A DNA stretch of 64,000 nt from Henckelia pumila (GCF_033568475.1 NC_133122.1:183787449-183851448), one strand, 5' to 3'; positions 1 to 11,512 are shown, numbered from the stretch's first letter. Notes: a model not told the origin generated them from the letters alone. A program made the numbers and translations.

Positions 1-835
1 GTTAGAGCATCCATTTCCAGAAAACCAACTTTCTTTTCTCTCCTGTTGTCTTGCCAACCAATATTGCTTTCAGCCATATTTGAAATGATTTCGAGTGTTG
101 CTGCAGGAGTCTTTCTATAGAGGCTGTCATTGGCAGCTGCATCAAGCATAGAACGGACAGATAAATCAACTCCATAGTAGAAAGTTTCTACTTGTTGGCC
201 TATGGAGAGATCATGTACAAGACACACACTCGTCATCTTTTTAAATCTCATCCATGCGGCATTCAGTGATTCTCCATCTTTCTGCCTAAAAGACATGATT
301 TCATTCCACAGTTGTGTAACTTTAGTTGGTGGAAAATACTTGTGCATGAAGACTTCAACCAGACCATCCCAAGTAGTAATTGATCCTTCTGGCAAATCTC
401 GAAGCCACTCTATCTCTTTTCCTTGTATTGAAAACGGAAATAGCCTTAGTCGAACAGCATCAGAAGTCACTCCATTGAATTTGAAGGTGTCACAGATTGA
501 CAAGAATTGCTCCAGATGAGCATTCGGATCCTCAGAAGGTGTCCCTCCAAATCTAACTTGCATTTGAATCATCTGGATAATGGATGGTTTGAGTTCAAAA
601 GTGTTCGCCTGAATTGCAGGGCGAACAATGCTGGATCTGTATCCTCCAACTAATGGTCGATGAATGTCCATCAGAGTACGGTTATTCTCTTTTTCAGCAT
701 ATCTTCAAACTCCTCTTCAGATTCAAAATTAAGAGCCAAGTTATGCTTCCTTCGATCTCTACGTATACGACGAAGAGTGCTTTCAATCTCCAAATCAAGC
801 GGTATGAGGTCGTCAGAATCTCGAGCACGACTCAT
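1..835 (-). pseudogene. Athila-type gag, partial at the edge and frameshifted
   Basis: Structural Gag protein, which forms the virus-like particle of the retrotransposon. The minus-strand ATG at 835 opens with MSRARDSDDLIPLDLEIE, a usual start for this group. That frame hits a stop after MLKKRITVL, while the neighbouring frame continues as NNRTLMDIHRPLVGGYR and stays open to base 1, so there is a one-base frameshift near 690-700. The retrotransposon Gag core is visible as KEIEWLRDLPEGSITTW, FMHKYFPPTKV and FRQKDGESLNAAWMRFK. The product continues beyond the window. The frameshift may be real decay or a sequencing slip; everything downstream of it is intact here. Confidence 0.85.
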
Positions 836-962
836 GTAACATGAGATATACTCCTGAAATCAAAAATAAAAAGCACAAATCAACCACTTGAATAAAAATT
901 AAAGAAAATAAAATAAAAAATTAGTCTCAAATAAATAATCAATCCTAATAGTAAACAAATAG

Positions 963-980
963 TCCCCGACAATGGCGCCA
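963..980 (-). other. Primer binding site (tRNA-Asp type)
   Basis: The minus strand reads TGGCGCCATTGTCGGGGA, close to the complement of the 3' end of plant tRNA-Asp, the primer used by Athila and Tat elements. It lies 6 bases inside the LTR edge at 987. Confidence 0.85.
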
Positions 981-986
981 AAAACT

Positions 987-2583
987 TGACCGACGATTTC
1001 GGTTGGGAAAATTCTAGCAATTGAACTAGGTCAAGTTATAATATAGTTGGACATAGTCTAAGTCGATCCCACATAGACTAATATTTAAATACTAAGATAT
1101 AGATTATTCAAATTAATCTAGGCTAATTAAAATAAGGGATTTTTATAAATTAAATACTAATTAAACTAAACTAAATTATTCTAAAGCAGAAATTTTTATT
1201 AAATTAAAAGAGCAGAATAAATTTACGACGGATTCAAATTTCAAAAAAATGACCAGGAACACACAAAGGTACCAGACATCGATGATTGTCACGTATTGGA
1301 TTTAATCAAGCAAAACTCATTCATATTCACGACGATATTTTTTAAAATAATTATTAATCTATTTTTAGAATTAACAATCCTATTTTCATTTCATAGTCCA
1401 ATTATTTCTAATTGAATTTAATTAAACAAAAACACATTTACGAGTTATGAAATTTCAGCTTTCGCCTAAAATCGCACACTGAAACCGAATACTATTTCTA
1501 GTCGGTTTAACCATGTGTTGATTAATATTTTTTAAACTAATTTCAATCTTTTCTTTTTTAAATCCATATCGAATAACAGACATGCAATTAATTGTCCAGA
1601 TTAAAATCAAGAATTATGCACAAATATCAATCAATAAATATTTCATAAATCAGAAATCAATCATTCCATTCCATAAACAAAAATCAATAGTCTGGCCCTA
1701 TTGTGGCCCCGGTCAAAGGAAGGCTACTCCATAATAATAAAATCAAACAAAAGTTTCATGTTTGAATTCATGACAAAATAAAACAGAGAAAGAAAAATAT
1801 AAAATTATCAGCAATAGTGCCGAATCTTGCTTGTGTTGTGCGCTTCTTCTTCTCTTTAAGCTCTAGCCGTCAGTTCTGAAATTTGGAAAAAGTTCAGCAG
1901 ACAAAAGTCCTTGTCAATTTGGGCTTGATTTTATTTATATTTCTCTCCAAAAAACCTTCAATATTGCCCAAAATAATCAGAGTCTCAAAATTTTCAAATT
2001 CTGACAATATAATTTTTTTCCAAATCCGCGAATGGCACGGATCCTGGACAACCTCCGGATATTTTTTCAAGTTGTGAACAGTAACCACACGGACCCCGGA
2101 TACGGGGTCCGTGTGCCCCTCCGGAGGTCTTCTGTCTCGGATTTCTTCATTTAAATGGGCACAGAGGTTGATCCAGAAATGGCACGGGTCCCGGACATTT
2201 TTCTGGGTTGAATCTTCATTTTACACAATATGCACGGATCCCCTTCCAGAGAATATCCGGGGTCCGTGTATTATCCTGAACCGAATCCTTCTTCTTCCTT
2301 AAATGCACGGACCCCCTTCCAGAGCAAGCCCGGGGTCTGTGTATTATTCTTCTCTCATTATTCTTGGCTTCTTAGGATTTTTTCGTTTTTTCGGCCAAGT
2401 TTCGACGTGGCATCGCATTGTTTGACTTTTTTCTTCAATATTTAAGTCTTCTCAACTTTTAGTCAAACCTACAAACACGTAAAAGTATGATGATTTAGGC
2501 GCAAAATTCGGAATAAAAATGTCAGATAAGCACGAATACGACAAAATAAAGTATCAAATAAACGATATAATTTGTGCTTATCA
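987..2583 (-). repeat. 5' LTR of the Athila-type element
   Basis: On the minus strand the LTR starts TGATAAGCACAAATT and ends AATCGTCGGTCA, so the TG...CA ends are present (1597 bp). Much of it matches 42100-43556 on the plus strand, including the shared endings around ATCCAATACGTGACAAT and CCGAAATCGTCGGTCA, which independently supports the boundary. Confidence 0.85.
2028..2350. repeat. Cluster of GGTCCGTG palindromes inside the LTR
   Basis: A perfect 13-bp arm hairpin (CACACGGACCCCG, loop GATA, CGGGGTCCGTGTG) occupies 2086-2115. Imperfect versions of the same dyad follow at about 2230-2265 and 2303-2345, and half-sites at about 2035 and 2180. The related solo LTR near 42340-42470 keeps the same kind of module. 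Confidence 0.75.
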
Positions 2584-3487
2584 AGGATCAATCAAGAACC
2601 ATTATTACAATCAAGCTCATTATGATGAAGTAAGAAATGAATTGAGTTAATATTTCATTTCATTTGTGGGTGCCTAACTGCTCATTTACATTGTGAAAAA
2701 ATTTTGGGGTTTAATTGAATACATGTGGATACATGTTTTGGGTCATTGTTTGAAGATTTTAGTGGCTATGAATAACTTTGATTGGGTTACAAAATTATTC
2801 AAATCTCGACATCTAGTATATTCTTTATTTCTTGGGTGTGAATAATTTTGGGCTACACATTATATTATACATTATATGACTTAAAATTACAAAATCATCT
2901 CTCCACTTTATTTGAAAAAACTCTTTAAAAAATACATTAAAACTAGTCATGTAATTTCAAGCATAGTATTTAACTCAATATGTAATTCTCCGTGTGCATA
3001 TAACATCACCCTAGTTAATTTTACTATAGTTATAAATAGCAAGACATGCAGTCAAATCTGGAAAATGTTATAGTTTCTTTAAATTTTGGTATGCATGCTA
3101 ATGAGCATAAGTTAGCATGAAAATGCATGAAATAATTTAGTCAAACATTAACATGAAAATAATTGATTGGTCATCATCGAAAGAAGGAAAAGGTGCATGG
3201 AGAGAGTTCTCTTTGGGCAGAAAGAGTACTACTAGAACTCACATATATATATATCATCTCCTTCTTGCTAGTAGGAGACAATTAGAGGTTACGTACATTG
3301 TCTCTTTTACCAGCTTTACCGGTCTCGTTAATTCCTCCACATTTGACTAGCACCCGGTCGATCTTCAATTCATATCATACACTGCATTGCGTGTTCTCGT
3401 TTGGTACGAAAGATGACTCAAATTTAACGCCGTTGCAGTATTTCTCGTATGACTCAAATTTATCGTTTCGTAAAAATCACGAATCAA
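2584..3487. other. Intergenic, no gene seen
   Basis: AT-rich DNA with only short ORFs of unlikely amino-acid content and no recognisable protein, RNA or terminal repeat. Confidence 0.5.
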
Positions 3488-4190
3488 ATGTAGGGGTGAT
3501 CAATTTTTTTCAAAAACCGTCCGCACCGCACCGCTGTATCTCATTTTTTAAAATAACCGCGATTTAAAAAAAAAAAAAAAGGAACCGCCCCGCCGCCACG
3601 GTTCGGTTATAATTTTTGGCCCAAACCGTCTCGCACCGCACCGCCGTGTCTAGTTGTATTTAGATAAAGTTATATTTATAGCACATTGTGTATATATACA
3701 TTATGCACAATAGATTTCTATGTCGCATCCACTCACTTTTTTCCCAAATCTTCTTAAAAAAAATTTCCCCTCCTTTTCTCTTGTTAATCTATTTACTATT
3801 TCTCTATACAAATATAAATTTTCAACCTTATTTTATAACAATGAGCAAAAATGAAAAAACCATATGCTCGATTGGTTGTGGGTTGTTTTGTTATGTCTAA
3901 ACATATTATAGTTGATTAACTTTATTTTGTCGTTTGATTATTATTTTATTTAATTTTAGTTTGTTTATTATAGTTTTCATTCTTTGTTCTAATAATTTGA
4001 ATAATTTTATTTTTTTTGTTTTACTTATTATTTTAAAAAAATTGCGAACCGACCGCAACCGCTTAAAACCGTCAAAAACCGCAAAAACGATTTTACATAT
4101 AAAATCGCAACCAAAAAAAATAAAATATAATCGAACCACAATGGCAATTGGGTTTGAATTTCTTACGGAAAAACCGTAAGTGATTATATA
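3488..4190. repeat. ACCGC-rich degenerate repeat, possible hAT-like remnant
   Basis: The segment opens with GTAGGGGTGATC and holds many ACCGC/AACCG words at 3510-3645 and 4040-4130, separated by AT-rich DNA. Non-autonomous plant hAT elements often begin TAGGGGTG and carry such simple internal words. I could not find a matching right terminus or an 8-bp duplication, so the class is uncertain. Confidence 0.35.
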
Positions 4191-4424
4191 AATGTTACAT
4201 TCACTTTCTTCTTTACACAACGAATGATGAGTCTCGACATCTAGTATATTCTTTACTTCTTGGGCGTGATATATATGCATATAAACTGGGAAACTGTCAT
4301 CATCCCAGATGCATGTCGTTGCTTTTGAGGAATTTCAGAATCTCAAAAAATGTTTGTGTGTAAGTAATACATATCTATGATTAATTATTATTGTACAATT
4401 CAAATTGGGTCACGCATTTGATTT

Positions 4425-4449
4425 GCATGCATGCATGCATGCATGCATG
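4425..4449. repeat. (GCAT)n microsatellite
   Basis: About six GCAT units in a row, a self-complementary alternating tract. Confidence 0.95.
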
Positions 4450-5471
4450 GGGTGAGGCCATCGAGTGCCACGTGGAACGTGGATTAACGGCAATGATTAG
4501 GCCTTTTTTGGGTTTCTGTTAAAGAAGATTTCATGTTATTATTATTATTTTGAGGTTTTTGGAAACTTGGTCCAGTTTTGGTATCCCCCAGAAAGATCAT
4601 TATATTATTATTATTTTTTATTTTTAGATATAATTTCTATATATGCTCCCACGTATCTTGTATAATTTTTGTTCTAGGATTTTTTTAAAATTAATTACCA
4701 TTATTTCAAAAACTCTCATTCAAAATTCGCATTGTATTCTCTAACAATCGCAAAACACATCGAAACATAGAAATCAAACTTCAAAATTTCGAAATTTAAT
4801 GAAAAATAGGCGTAATCTATTAATACGTTGTATTTATATTCAATATATTTTTTTGAAAAAGGCTACATGTACACATTTAGTTACACATTGGGTTACACAC
4901 TACACATGAAATTACAAAATTATCCCTCCACTTGATTTGAAATTTTTTTTTCCAAAATACATTAATAATATTTATGTAATTTCAAGTGCAACGTGTAACC
5001 CTCCGTGTAGATGTAGCATCACCCTTTTTTTTATATAATGTTTTTTTAAACACTGATTCCAACTACGCGTACTTTTATTAATTCTTCAGAATGTACGTGT
5101 TTTCCACTAATTACTGATTTAATAATTTTATTTTATTTGATGAAAGAAGATTCATAAAATAATTATATATTTTTTTTGCGAAATTCATATAAATTTGATA
5201 GAATTATATACTTAATTGCTTCCATGAAAATCAAACCATACTTGCACCCCTAGCTATGGGTCAAAGATTTGATTAAACCCACAAACGAATAGTGCTGCCC
5301 TGATGATTACAGAGTCACTTTTTGGTATTGTCCCCTATGTAAGTATGAATTTATTAATACATTCAAAGATCTTCTATTCTATTCTTTACATAATTTACAC
5401 ACCTTGCGAGGAAATGGAGAAACGCAACTTTTTGTCCCACATTTTTTACGCTTTTCTTTGAATTATTTAAT

Positions 5472-5516
<45 letters not shown>

Positions 5517-5930
5517 GTATGAAAATGAGAGATATATTTTACAGTCAAATTTTCAAACTTTATGCTTATGTATATTTCTCTGTTTTTTTTTCAAAATGAC
5601 AGATTTAATTATATCCAAGTATGGACAATTCCTACAAGTGGTCGGCATGCATAGGCCTAATGTACGTACATATATATGATTGCATCCTTGAATTTTACTT
5701 GGAATAAAATCTTACCCCATCAACCTTTAGTCTTTCAAATATCAAATATATCCCATGGATCACGATGTCAAAATATAATGAAAACAAGTTATTTTACCAA
5801 GTTTGATACATTATACTTGAGACCAATATAAATTAAATCACCTCGTGATCGAAGCTAGAATACACATCAATGGAAGATTGTTTTCTCCCGAGTCACGTGG
5901 GTTCTTTTGACTGGCCAGTCACTCGACTTT
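4450..5930. other. Intergenic, no gene seen; (AT)20 tract at 5475-5514
   Basis: No coding exon recognised. The clearest landmark is a pure AT dinucleotide run at 5475-5514. Confidence 0.6.
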
Positions 5931-5960
5931 ATTGAGATATATATATATATATATATATAT

Positions 5961-6129
5961 AGATTTTTTTCAGTTGTCCGCTTATCATGTCCACTATCAC
6001 GTCCACCAATTATGTGACAATATTTTATTGGACCTAGCTATAATTTATCATTTTTTTATCACATCCAATAAAATAGTGTCACATCATTGTGGGCATGATA
6101 GTGGGCATGATAGGTGGGCAGCTGAAAGA

Positions 6130-6133
<4 letters not shown>
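5961..6133. mobile_element. MITE-like inverted repeat between two AT tracts
   Basis: About 70-bp arms at 5961-6033 and 6061-6133 are imperfect inverted copies: CATGTCCACTATCAC and ATTTTATTGGAC in the left arm pair with GTGGGCATGATAGTGGGCATG and ATCCAATAAAAT in the right. Both arms end in TA runs (5936-5960 and 6133-6161), as if the element inserted in a TA microsatellite. It lies about 0.7 kb upstream of the GATA gene start. Confidence 0.7.
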
Positions 6134-6163
<30 letters not shown>

Positions 6164-6270
6164 TTGATCACATTGACAACCACCATGGACAACTACGTGA
6201 GCAAACGTGCCATGTGATCGAAACTCTATATATATATATATATATATATTTGTGTGTGTGTGTGTGTGTG
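6133..6270. repeat. AT and TG microsatellites upstream of the GATA gene
   Basis: TA runs at 6133-6161 and 6227-6249, the latter continuing into a TG run at 6250-6270. Confidence 0.95.
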
Positions 6271-6818
6271 AATATATGTATATCCGAGACTATCATCTAT
6301 ATATACACACACAAATTCTGTAAGAAATATTCCTTTGTTTCATTAGATTACACACTGCAAGCTGTAATCCGTGTAATTTTGCTGTGTATCCAGTTTGACG
6401 TAACTTTACTGATAGTTTTGTTCTGCTTATGCAATATAGCAGCAAGATCAGATATTGGGCAATCAATCTGAACGTGGAATATTGCTACAGATTTCGACTG
6501 ACATTTCACCATTTCATTAGCTTTAATAAAGCTAACAGACAAATATATATCCCTCATCTGTCGTACACTCGAACCAGCTCTCTGTTCTATGTTGTTGTTG
6601 TTGTTGCTCAAACATTGTATTATTATCCATATCATACATCACTTTCGATTCACTATTTGCCCGTACCACCTTCTCCTTAATTTCCTCATTATAAGATTCA
6701 CTCATTAATTCCCATTTTACTTATTCTTCTTCCTGCTTATTCCAAGAAAACCCAGCTAATTGTGTTTTAATTAAATCCAAAATATATAGTTGGGATCGAT
6801 ATATTTTGAGTAGAAAAC

Positions 6819-7626
6819 ATGATGCACAGTTGCTGTATGGTGGGGGGTTGTACGTGTGGCATGTACCATACAACTACTCGAGGGAGTTCATTTTCAATGC
6901 TTTTCTCCAAGAACAGCGAAGCATATCTTGAATTCGATGATCAAGGGGAAATGTACTCTTTTGCGGCTAATTCTCCGCCTAATTCTTCTGTTGATTGTAC
7001 TCTTTCTTTGGGCACGCCTTCCACTCGTCTCAGTATTATTAATGATCAGAAGATCAAGCCGCCGTCTGCAGGCTTTGGATGGAACAATAATTTTCCAATG
7101 TCTCCGCCGCCGTCCGCCGTCAAGAGCCACCGTGGGGGAAGTAATATATTTAATGGACACTCAGCGGGCAGGGATCCTCTCTTGGCCCGCCGATGTGCTA
7201 ATTGCGACACCACTTCTACTCCTCTCTGGAGGAACGGTCCCAGAGGCCCTAAGGTACGTACTCATAATTAACAATGCACCTAGCTAGCATATAACTTATA
7301 ATTATTATCATATCAATTTATATATATTTAAAGCTAATTTGTAGCACTGTTGCTTAGCTAGTAATTTAATTGAATACATGCATTATTAATTCTTGCTGCA
7401 GTCACTGTGCAATGCATGCGGGATACGTTTCAAGAAAGAAGAGAGAAGAGCCACGGCAGCCGCCTCCTTCGCCAACGACCCTCAGACCGTGATGATGAAT
7501 GAATCTCCGGTGCCACCTCAGAGAACGCTCTATTACCCATCTAATTCCTACACAAACGAGTTCCGGTTCGCAGAACGGTTCAACGTGGCAGACAGGCCGA
7601 GTCTTGTTCACAACTTTACGTCATGA
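6819..7626 (+). CDS. HAN: HAN-like GATA zinc-finger transcription factor (GATA18/19 type)
   Basis: Class B plant GATA factor; family members (HANABA TARANU and HAN-like) bind GATA DNA motifs and set boundaries in shoot and flower meristems. Two exons: 6819-7253 and 7402-7626, with a 148-bp GT-AG intron, giving 219 residues. The intron splits the single zinc finger after GPRGPK: CANC is in exon 1 and CNAC in exon 2, so the finger is C-X2-C-X18-C-X2-C. Further marks of the HAN group are the N-terminal Cys-Gly-Met-Tyr-His segment, the CTLSLGTPSTRL block (about residues 65-76) and the C-terminal NVADRPSLVHNFTS. All three are visible and no defect is seen. The start is the first ATG of a doublet before HSCCMVGG. 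The upstream DNA holds a MITE-like repeat and several microsatellites. The exact orthologue within GATA18/19/20 is not decided. Confidence 0.93.
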
Positions 7627-8752
7627 ATTGGAGTTCTTAAAATTAAACCAATTATATTTATATGAATCCCGCCGTTTGATGGCGACCGTTGGTCAAGAAA
7701 TCTAATGTTTAAGCTGTTTCTTTTTTGGTCCCCATGGGTGGAGTGAAAAATGAGTTAATTCTATGTTTGCTACATTGCTTTCGTTTTCTTTTGTTACAAC
7801 TTTCACTTTTGTTGTATGTTATTCGTACCTTTTTTCTGTTTGTCTGATCAGGAGATATAATATTTTGTACTTTTCTTCTTATTGATATATCGATTTTACC
7901 CTCCCTTAATGTATATGACAGGTTTGAGACCAATGGTTTTGCTTAGCAAGCGACAGTTATATTTTCTATGTATTCTGATGTTCTCTTAACGATTATACTA
8001 TATATATTAAAAAAGTACGCTTTTGTTGTCATTTGTTGGACCGTACGTTGGAGATGGCTTGCAATTGCAACCTTGTACAATTAGTTGGATTTTGTCTGGA
8101 AAATTACGATTACCAAATTGGAGGAAAAAAATTGCTATGGAAATCATTTAATTTCCATGATATATACATTAATATATGTAATGGATGCAATCTTAAAAAT
8201 TCAAAACCAACCACATTAGCTTCAGAGCTTGAATGTACGTAAGTGGTTAGAAATTAGAATGAAGTCGCAAAGTTTGCTGCTTGTCCTATTTGTACTTGTA
8301 ACCTATTCTGTATATAAGACCCTTTTATTGGGCCACTTTGGATCACGAATCATTGGTCCCTCCACTTGCTGGGCCATTGCTTCTTAATAGCTCCGTGCCC
8401 CTTTTCCAAGTTTGATCTTGGCCCATTGATTCAAACTTTGGTCAAAATGTACTGTGCACGTGAAACAAATCAGCGTTATCAGTCCAACACTGAGCATTGT
8501 TTATTCCATTACTCAATGGACGAGTATTTGAGTTCTTTGACGTGCATGCTCAGCCTCTCTGTTGCTAGTTTGATTAAGTTTTCATTTATGGACAATGGGT
8601 AATTTGGAATTCAGATATGAATCTTAGATCGTCAAAGAAGAAAGGGGCAGGCTATGTGTCGCAAAAAACTTAAGCCGAAAAAGTACATGATTCTGTTTTT
8701 ATTTCTTTCAAGAGGCAGATGAAGAAGTTGAGTTTCTAAAATCAAACAACTA
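7627..8752. other. Intergenic, no gene recognised
   Basis: Contains the probable 3' UTR of the GATA gene. No exon, RNA gene or terminal repeat was recognised. Confidence 0.5.
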
Positions 8753-9274
8753 ATGGATTCGCTAGTTCGTCAAACCACTTCATGTGCTATATGGCTGTTG
8801 CTGCTTTTTCGCCTTTTAGCTATGATTCACTGGCTATTAAAGATGAATCAAACTCTTCTGGATATCTATCTTAATGGAGAGTGTCAGGCTACGAATAATC
8901 AAACAACTTCCATCACTAGACATTCCAACCCCAACAGCTTGCCGTATTCATCATCAGACTCTCCCTCCCCGTGGCCATCACCGGTGCTGTATTCATCATC
9001 AGACTCTCCATCCCCGTGCCATCACCGTCACCGAACTTGCCAGCACCTTAATTCAGATGCTTCAACTCCAGTACCATTCCCAGATTTGCAATCCCCATCA
9101 CCACACACCAGCGCCATCTCCATCGGGCCCGACTGCTCCAACACCATCACGCTTTTCTTTTTGTTGCTGATTACTCTTTTGTGTTGGTTTATTATTCTTT
9201 CCCCTGAAATCAATGTTTCTTATGTTGGTTATTCATGTTTGACACTCACCCTTTTTTGCCTAGAATTCACATGA
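8753..9274 (+). pseudogene. Possible broken arabinogalactan-like (AGP) gene
   Basis: The open frame encodes 173 residues with a hydrophobic N-terminal stretch (WLLLLFRLLAMIHWLL), a Ser/Pro-rich middle (SPSP, SPSPHTS) and a hydrophobic tail (TLFFLLLITLLCWFII). That is the outline of an AGP with signal peptide and GPI-anchor signal. AGP-like Pro patterns are scattered over different frames, however: PAPSPSGPTAPTPS lies in the +3 frame near 9100-9160. Frameshifts in a decayed gene would explain this. About 45 bp around GTATTCATCATCAGACTC are duplicated in tandem at 8943-9030. It could equally be a chance ORF, and I am not sure of any function. Confidence 0.28.
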
Positions 9275-9361
9275 ATTAAGGCCAACATAATAAAATGTTA
9301 AGAGAGTTGAAAATTGCGAAATTGTTTGGCCAAATCTACAGCAGCAGCAGCATAATTTGAA

Positions 9362-10117
9362 TCACTGAGAATCCAATTTTACACTAGCCTTCCTTACAAA
9401 TGTATAAACTTTCACACCAACTCTGGCCCCATTACAGGGGTTATCAGTATACAAAACCTTAACGTCAAAGAACTTGTTAGCCTTCTTGAAGAAAGCCGAC
9501 TCCTTCTTCCACCTCTTCAAATGTGCCATCAAGAAAACCATTTCTTTCTCACTTCCCAGAAGAAAAAACTTTAGGGTCTGAATCAAAGGCTCGTAGAGAT
9601 GATCATGGTACACCACATCAGAAGCCAGAATTATATCGTACTCTCTGCCAATGGTCTCCATCTCTCCAACGTCCCCCCATGATAGCGGCGCCGAGTTCAC
9701 ATCACCGCCGCGTAACCCCAAGATTCCGGCGTTTGCATCAATATTATATCTCATATTAGGGAGTACGTGAGAGAGATCCGTGACAGTTACACTAGCTCGG
9801 AGCAGAGCTGCCGCTGCGATTCCTACCACTCCGGTGCCGGAGCCCAGCTCAAGAATACGGAGGCGGCGGTGTTGGTGGGCGTTGGCGTCGAGCAAGGAGG
9901 AAAGAGCAGAGGCGGTGGAGTCGCCCGCACGGCCGCGGTCTAGGAGGGTGACGAGGGTGGCGGCGGCGGGCCAGAGTTGGAAAGAGAGGCCTTGTGAGGG
10001 GAGTTGTCTGATGAGAATGGTGGAATTGATGGAATTGAGATGGAAGATTTGGTGAGATTGTCGATCCAAATGAGTTTCTTGTTCTTCATCTGAGTCGAGT
10101 GGGATTGGTTGGGACAT
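9362..10117 (-). CDS. METTL21-type protein lysine methyltransferase (methyltransferase family 16)
   Basis: Predicted S-adenosylmethionine-dependent methyltransferase of the seven-beta-strand family 16, whose members methylate lysines on proteins such as chaperones and elongation factors. One uninterrupted exon of 251 residues, normal for the family. Motif I is ILELGSGTGVVGIAAA (about residues 88-103), followed by VTVTDLSHVLPNM and by the post-motif block DIILASDVVYHDHL (about 160-173). A Trp in PLSWGD precedes it, as usual. The N-terminal part has LSFQLWPAAATLV, the common lead-in to the fold. The start at 10117 gives MSQPIPLDSDEEQE. The gene is convergent with nothing obvious nearby, and the antisense ORFs over it are shadows. 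The specific substrate cannot be told from sequence. Confidence 0.9.
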   Translation of the reverse strand: MSQPIPLDSDEEQETHLDRQSHQIFHLNSINSTILIRQLPSQGLSFQLWPAAATLVTLLDRGRAGDSTASALSSLLDANAHQHRRLRILELGSGTGVVGIAAAALLRASVTVTDLSHVLPNMRYNIDANAGILGLRGGDVNSAPLSWGDVGEMETIGREYDIILASDVVYHDHLYEPLIQTLKFFLLGSEKEMVFLMAHLKRWKKESAFFKKANKFFDVKVLYTDNPCNGARVGVKVYTFVRKASVKLDSQ

Positions 10118-10575
10118 TGCTAATATCGGCGCATCAGTGATAGGGTTTCACCCTCTTGTAACAAATTATTTTGTGCTTAAGCAAACCTTTTTAGAGAAAT
10201 TGTCACAATTGTCTCTCAACACGTGATTTTGACTGATAACCTTACTATCATGTGAGTTACAAGTTATCCGTGTCAAAATAATATATAATAATTGCTATAG
10301 AAATCGCAAGACTATATTACTTTTTCACATTTAAAATTTTTTTTTATGATATGATCTCACATATCAATTTTCTAAAACAAATATGTTATTTAATCTAAAC
10401 CATGAGTAAATAAACTTTTTATATCAGAAAATGGTATTTTTCATCTCTTATACTTTTTAGTTCAATGGTTTAAAACTGGCATGAAGAATAAATTTGTTTT
10501 CATTAATTTTTAGAGTTGTCACCAACAAACGGTTTTATTAGAACTTGGTAGTTAATAGTTATTCGCATAAGAGTA

Positions 10576-10750
10576 TGTTTTTTGTGAGATTGTATCATGG
10601 GTATATGTCTGTGGATGGATCAATCAGACTTATATTTTCCATGAAATTTAATATTTTAGGCATGAAAATCAATCTTTTTTCATTATTTGGGTCAGGTTGA
10701 TATCGTCTCACGAAATTAACCTGTGACACGATCTCACGAGAGTTTATCGT
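10576..10750. mobile_element. MITE-like element with GTGAGA...TCTCAC ends (diverged)
   Basis: The left end reads TTTGTGAGATTGTATCA and the right end GACACGATCTCACGAGAG, imperfect inverted repeats around an AT-rich core containing TTATTTGGGTCAGGTTGA. It resembles a repeat family I associate with Lamiales genomes, but this copy is worn and I saw no clear target duplication. Confidence 0.45.
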
Positions 10751-11440
10751 CGCATAAATGAGCCCGTGGTTCATAAAATAGTTATAATTTGGTGGTTCCA
10801 TTAATTTTGGTTATTTTAAATGGGAAAAAAGAGAACTATATTAGACCAGAGGAAAAATATTTTTTCTTTATATAAGTTTGATCTATTATTTATATTAGTA
10901 ATCCACACACGCAAAAATTCACGTTCTTAAATTTTTATATTACATCTAAAAATAATGAATATATTTTTATATTTTTAAATTAAAAAATATAATTGAAAGA
11001 AGGTAGTTATAAGTAGCAAAAACATTTTTGTCCATTCATTAATTTGATCAATATGGTTATTTTAAGGGGTTCATGCATTATTATATTGTATTAACAACAA
11101 ACCTACAAAATGCTTGTTTTATGTAATTTTTGTAAAAAAAAAAAAAAAAAACTCATATAATGATTTTTCTTCTAGAGTAACGAGAACATAAAATTTTCTC
11201 TTTCTTCACAGTTATTATTTTCTCTCTTTTTTTTTTTGTTAACAAACATTTTTCTTAGTTTAATTGAAGTAGAGGAATATAAACATACATTCGGTTAGAA
11301 CTTAGATGTTAGACTTAAATCAATTATTATATTTGCTCGGGTTTATTTAACAGTATAGAATTAATTTAGTTGTTTCCTATAATTTTCCATCATTAATATG
11401 AAGATATATAATATATATTCTTTAATCCCGTACGTGAAGT
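10751..11440. other. Intergenic, AT-rich, no gene seen
   Basis: Poly-A and poly-T tracts and AT-rich DNA; nothing coding was recognised before the tRNA gene. Confidence 0.6.
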
Positions 11441-11512
11441 GGTCCCATGGTCTAGTGGTGAGGACATTGGACTCTGAATCCAGTAACCCGAGTTCAAATC
11501 TCGGTGGGACCT
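11441..11512 (+). tRNA. tRNA-Gln (anticodon CUG)
   Basis: A 72-nt cloverleaf. The acceptor arms GGTCCCA and TGGGACC pair perfectly, with discriminator T at 11512. The anticodon loop is CTCTGAA between stem arms TTGGA and TCCAG, giving anticodon CTG for Gln CAG codons. The internal promoter boxes A (TGGTCTAGTGG) and B (GAGTTCAAATC) are intact, no intron and no encoded CCA are present, and a TTTT terminator for RNA polymerase III lies at 11518-11521. It ends only about 100 bp before the start codon of the Maf-like gene. Confidence 0.97.

Larger units (their letters stand above)
1..2583 (-). mobile_element. Athila-type Ty3/gypsy retrotransposon, 5' part, cut by the window edge
   Basis: Read on the minus strand, the order is LTR (2583 to 987), primer binding site (980 to 963), a short leader, then gag running off base 1. 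The Gag sequence (FELKPSIIQMIQ, GGTPSEDPNAHL, CDTFKFNGV, RLRLFPFS) and the tRNA-Asp type primer site are typical of the Athila/Tat branch. Polymerase and the other LTR lie outside the window, so target duplication and LTR identity cannot be judged. A second LTR of the same family stands alone at about 42100-43556 in the opposite orientation. Confidence 0.88.

Noticed and set aside
202-844. Plus-strand ORFs at 202-519 and 614-844
   Set aside because: They are antisense shadows of the minus-strand Athila gag, which runs off the window edge.
5932-6471. 179-codon ORF
   Set aside because: Built from TA and TG microsatellites and a MITE fold-back (YIYIYI and CVCVCV runs); not a protein gene.
9523-10055. 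Plus-strand ORFs over the methyltransferase gene
   Set aside because: Arginine/serine-rich antisense shadows of the minus-strand coding exon.
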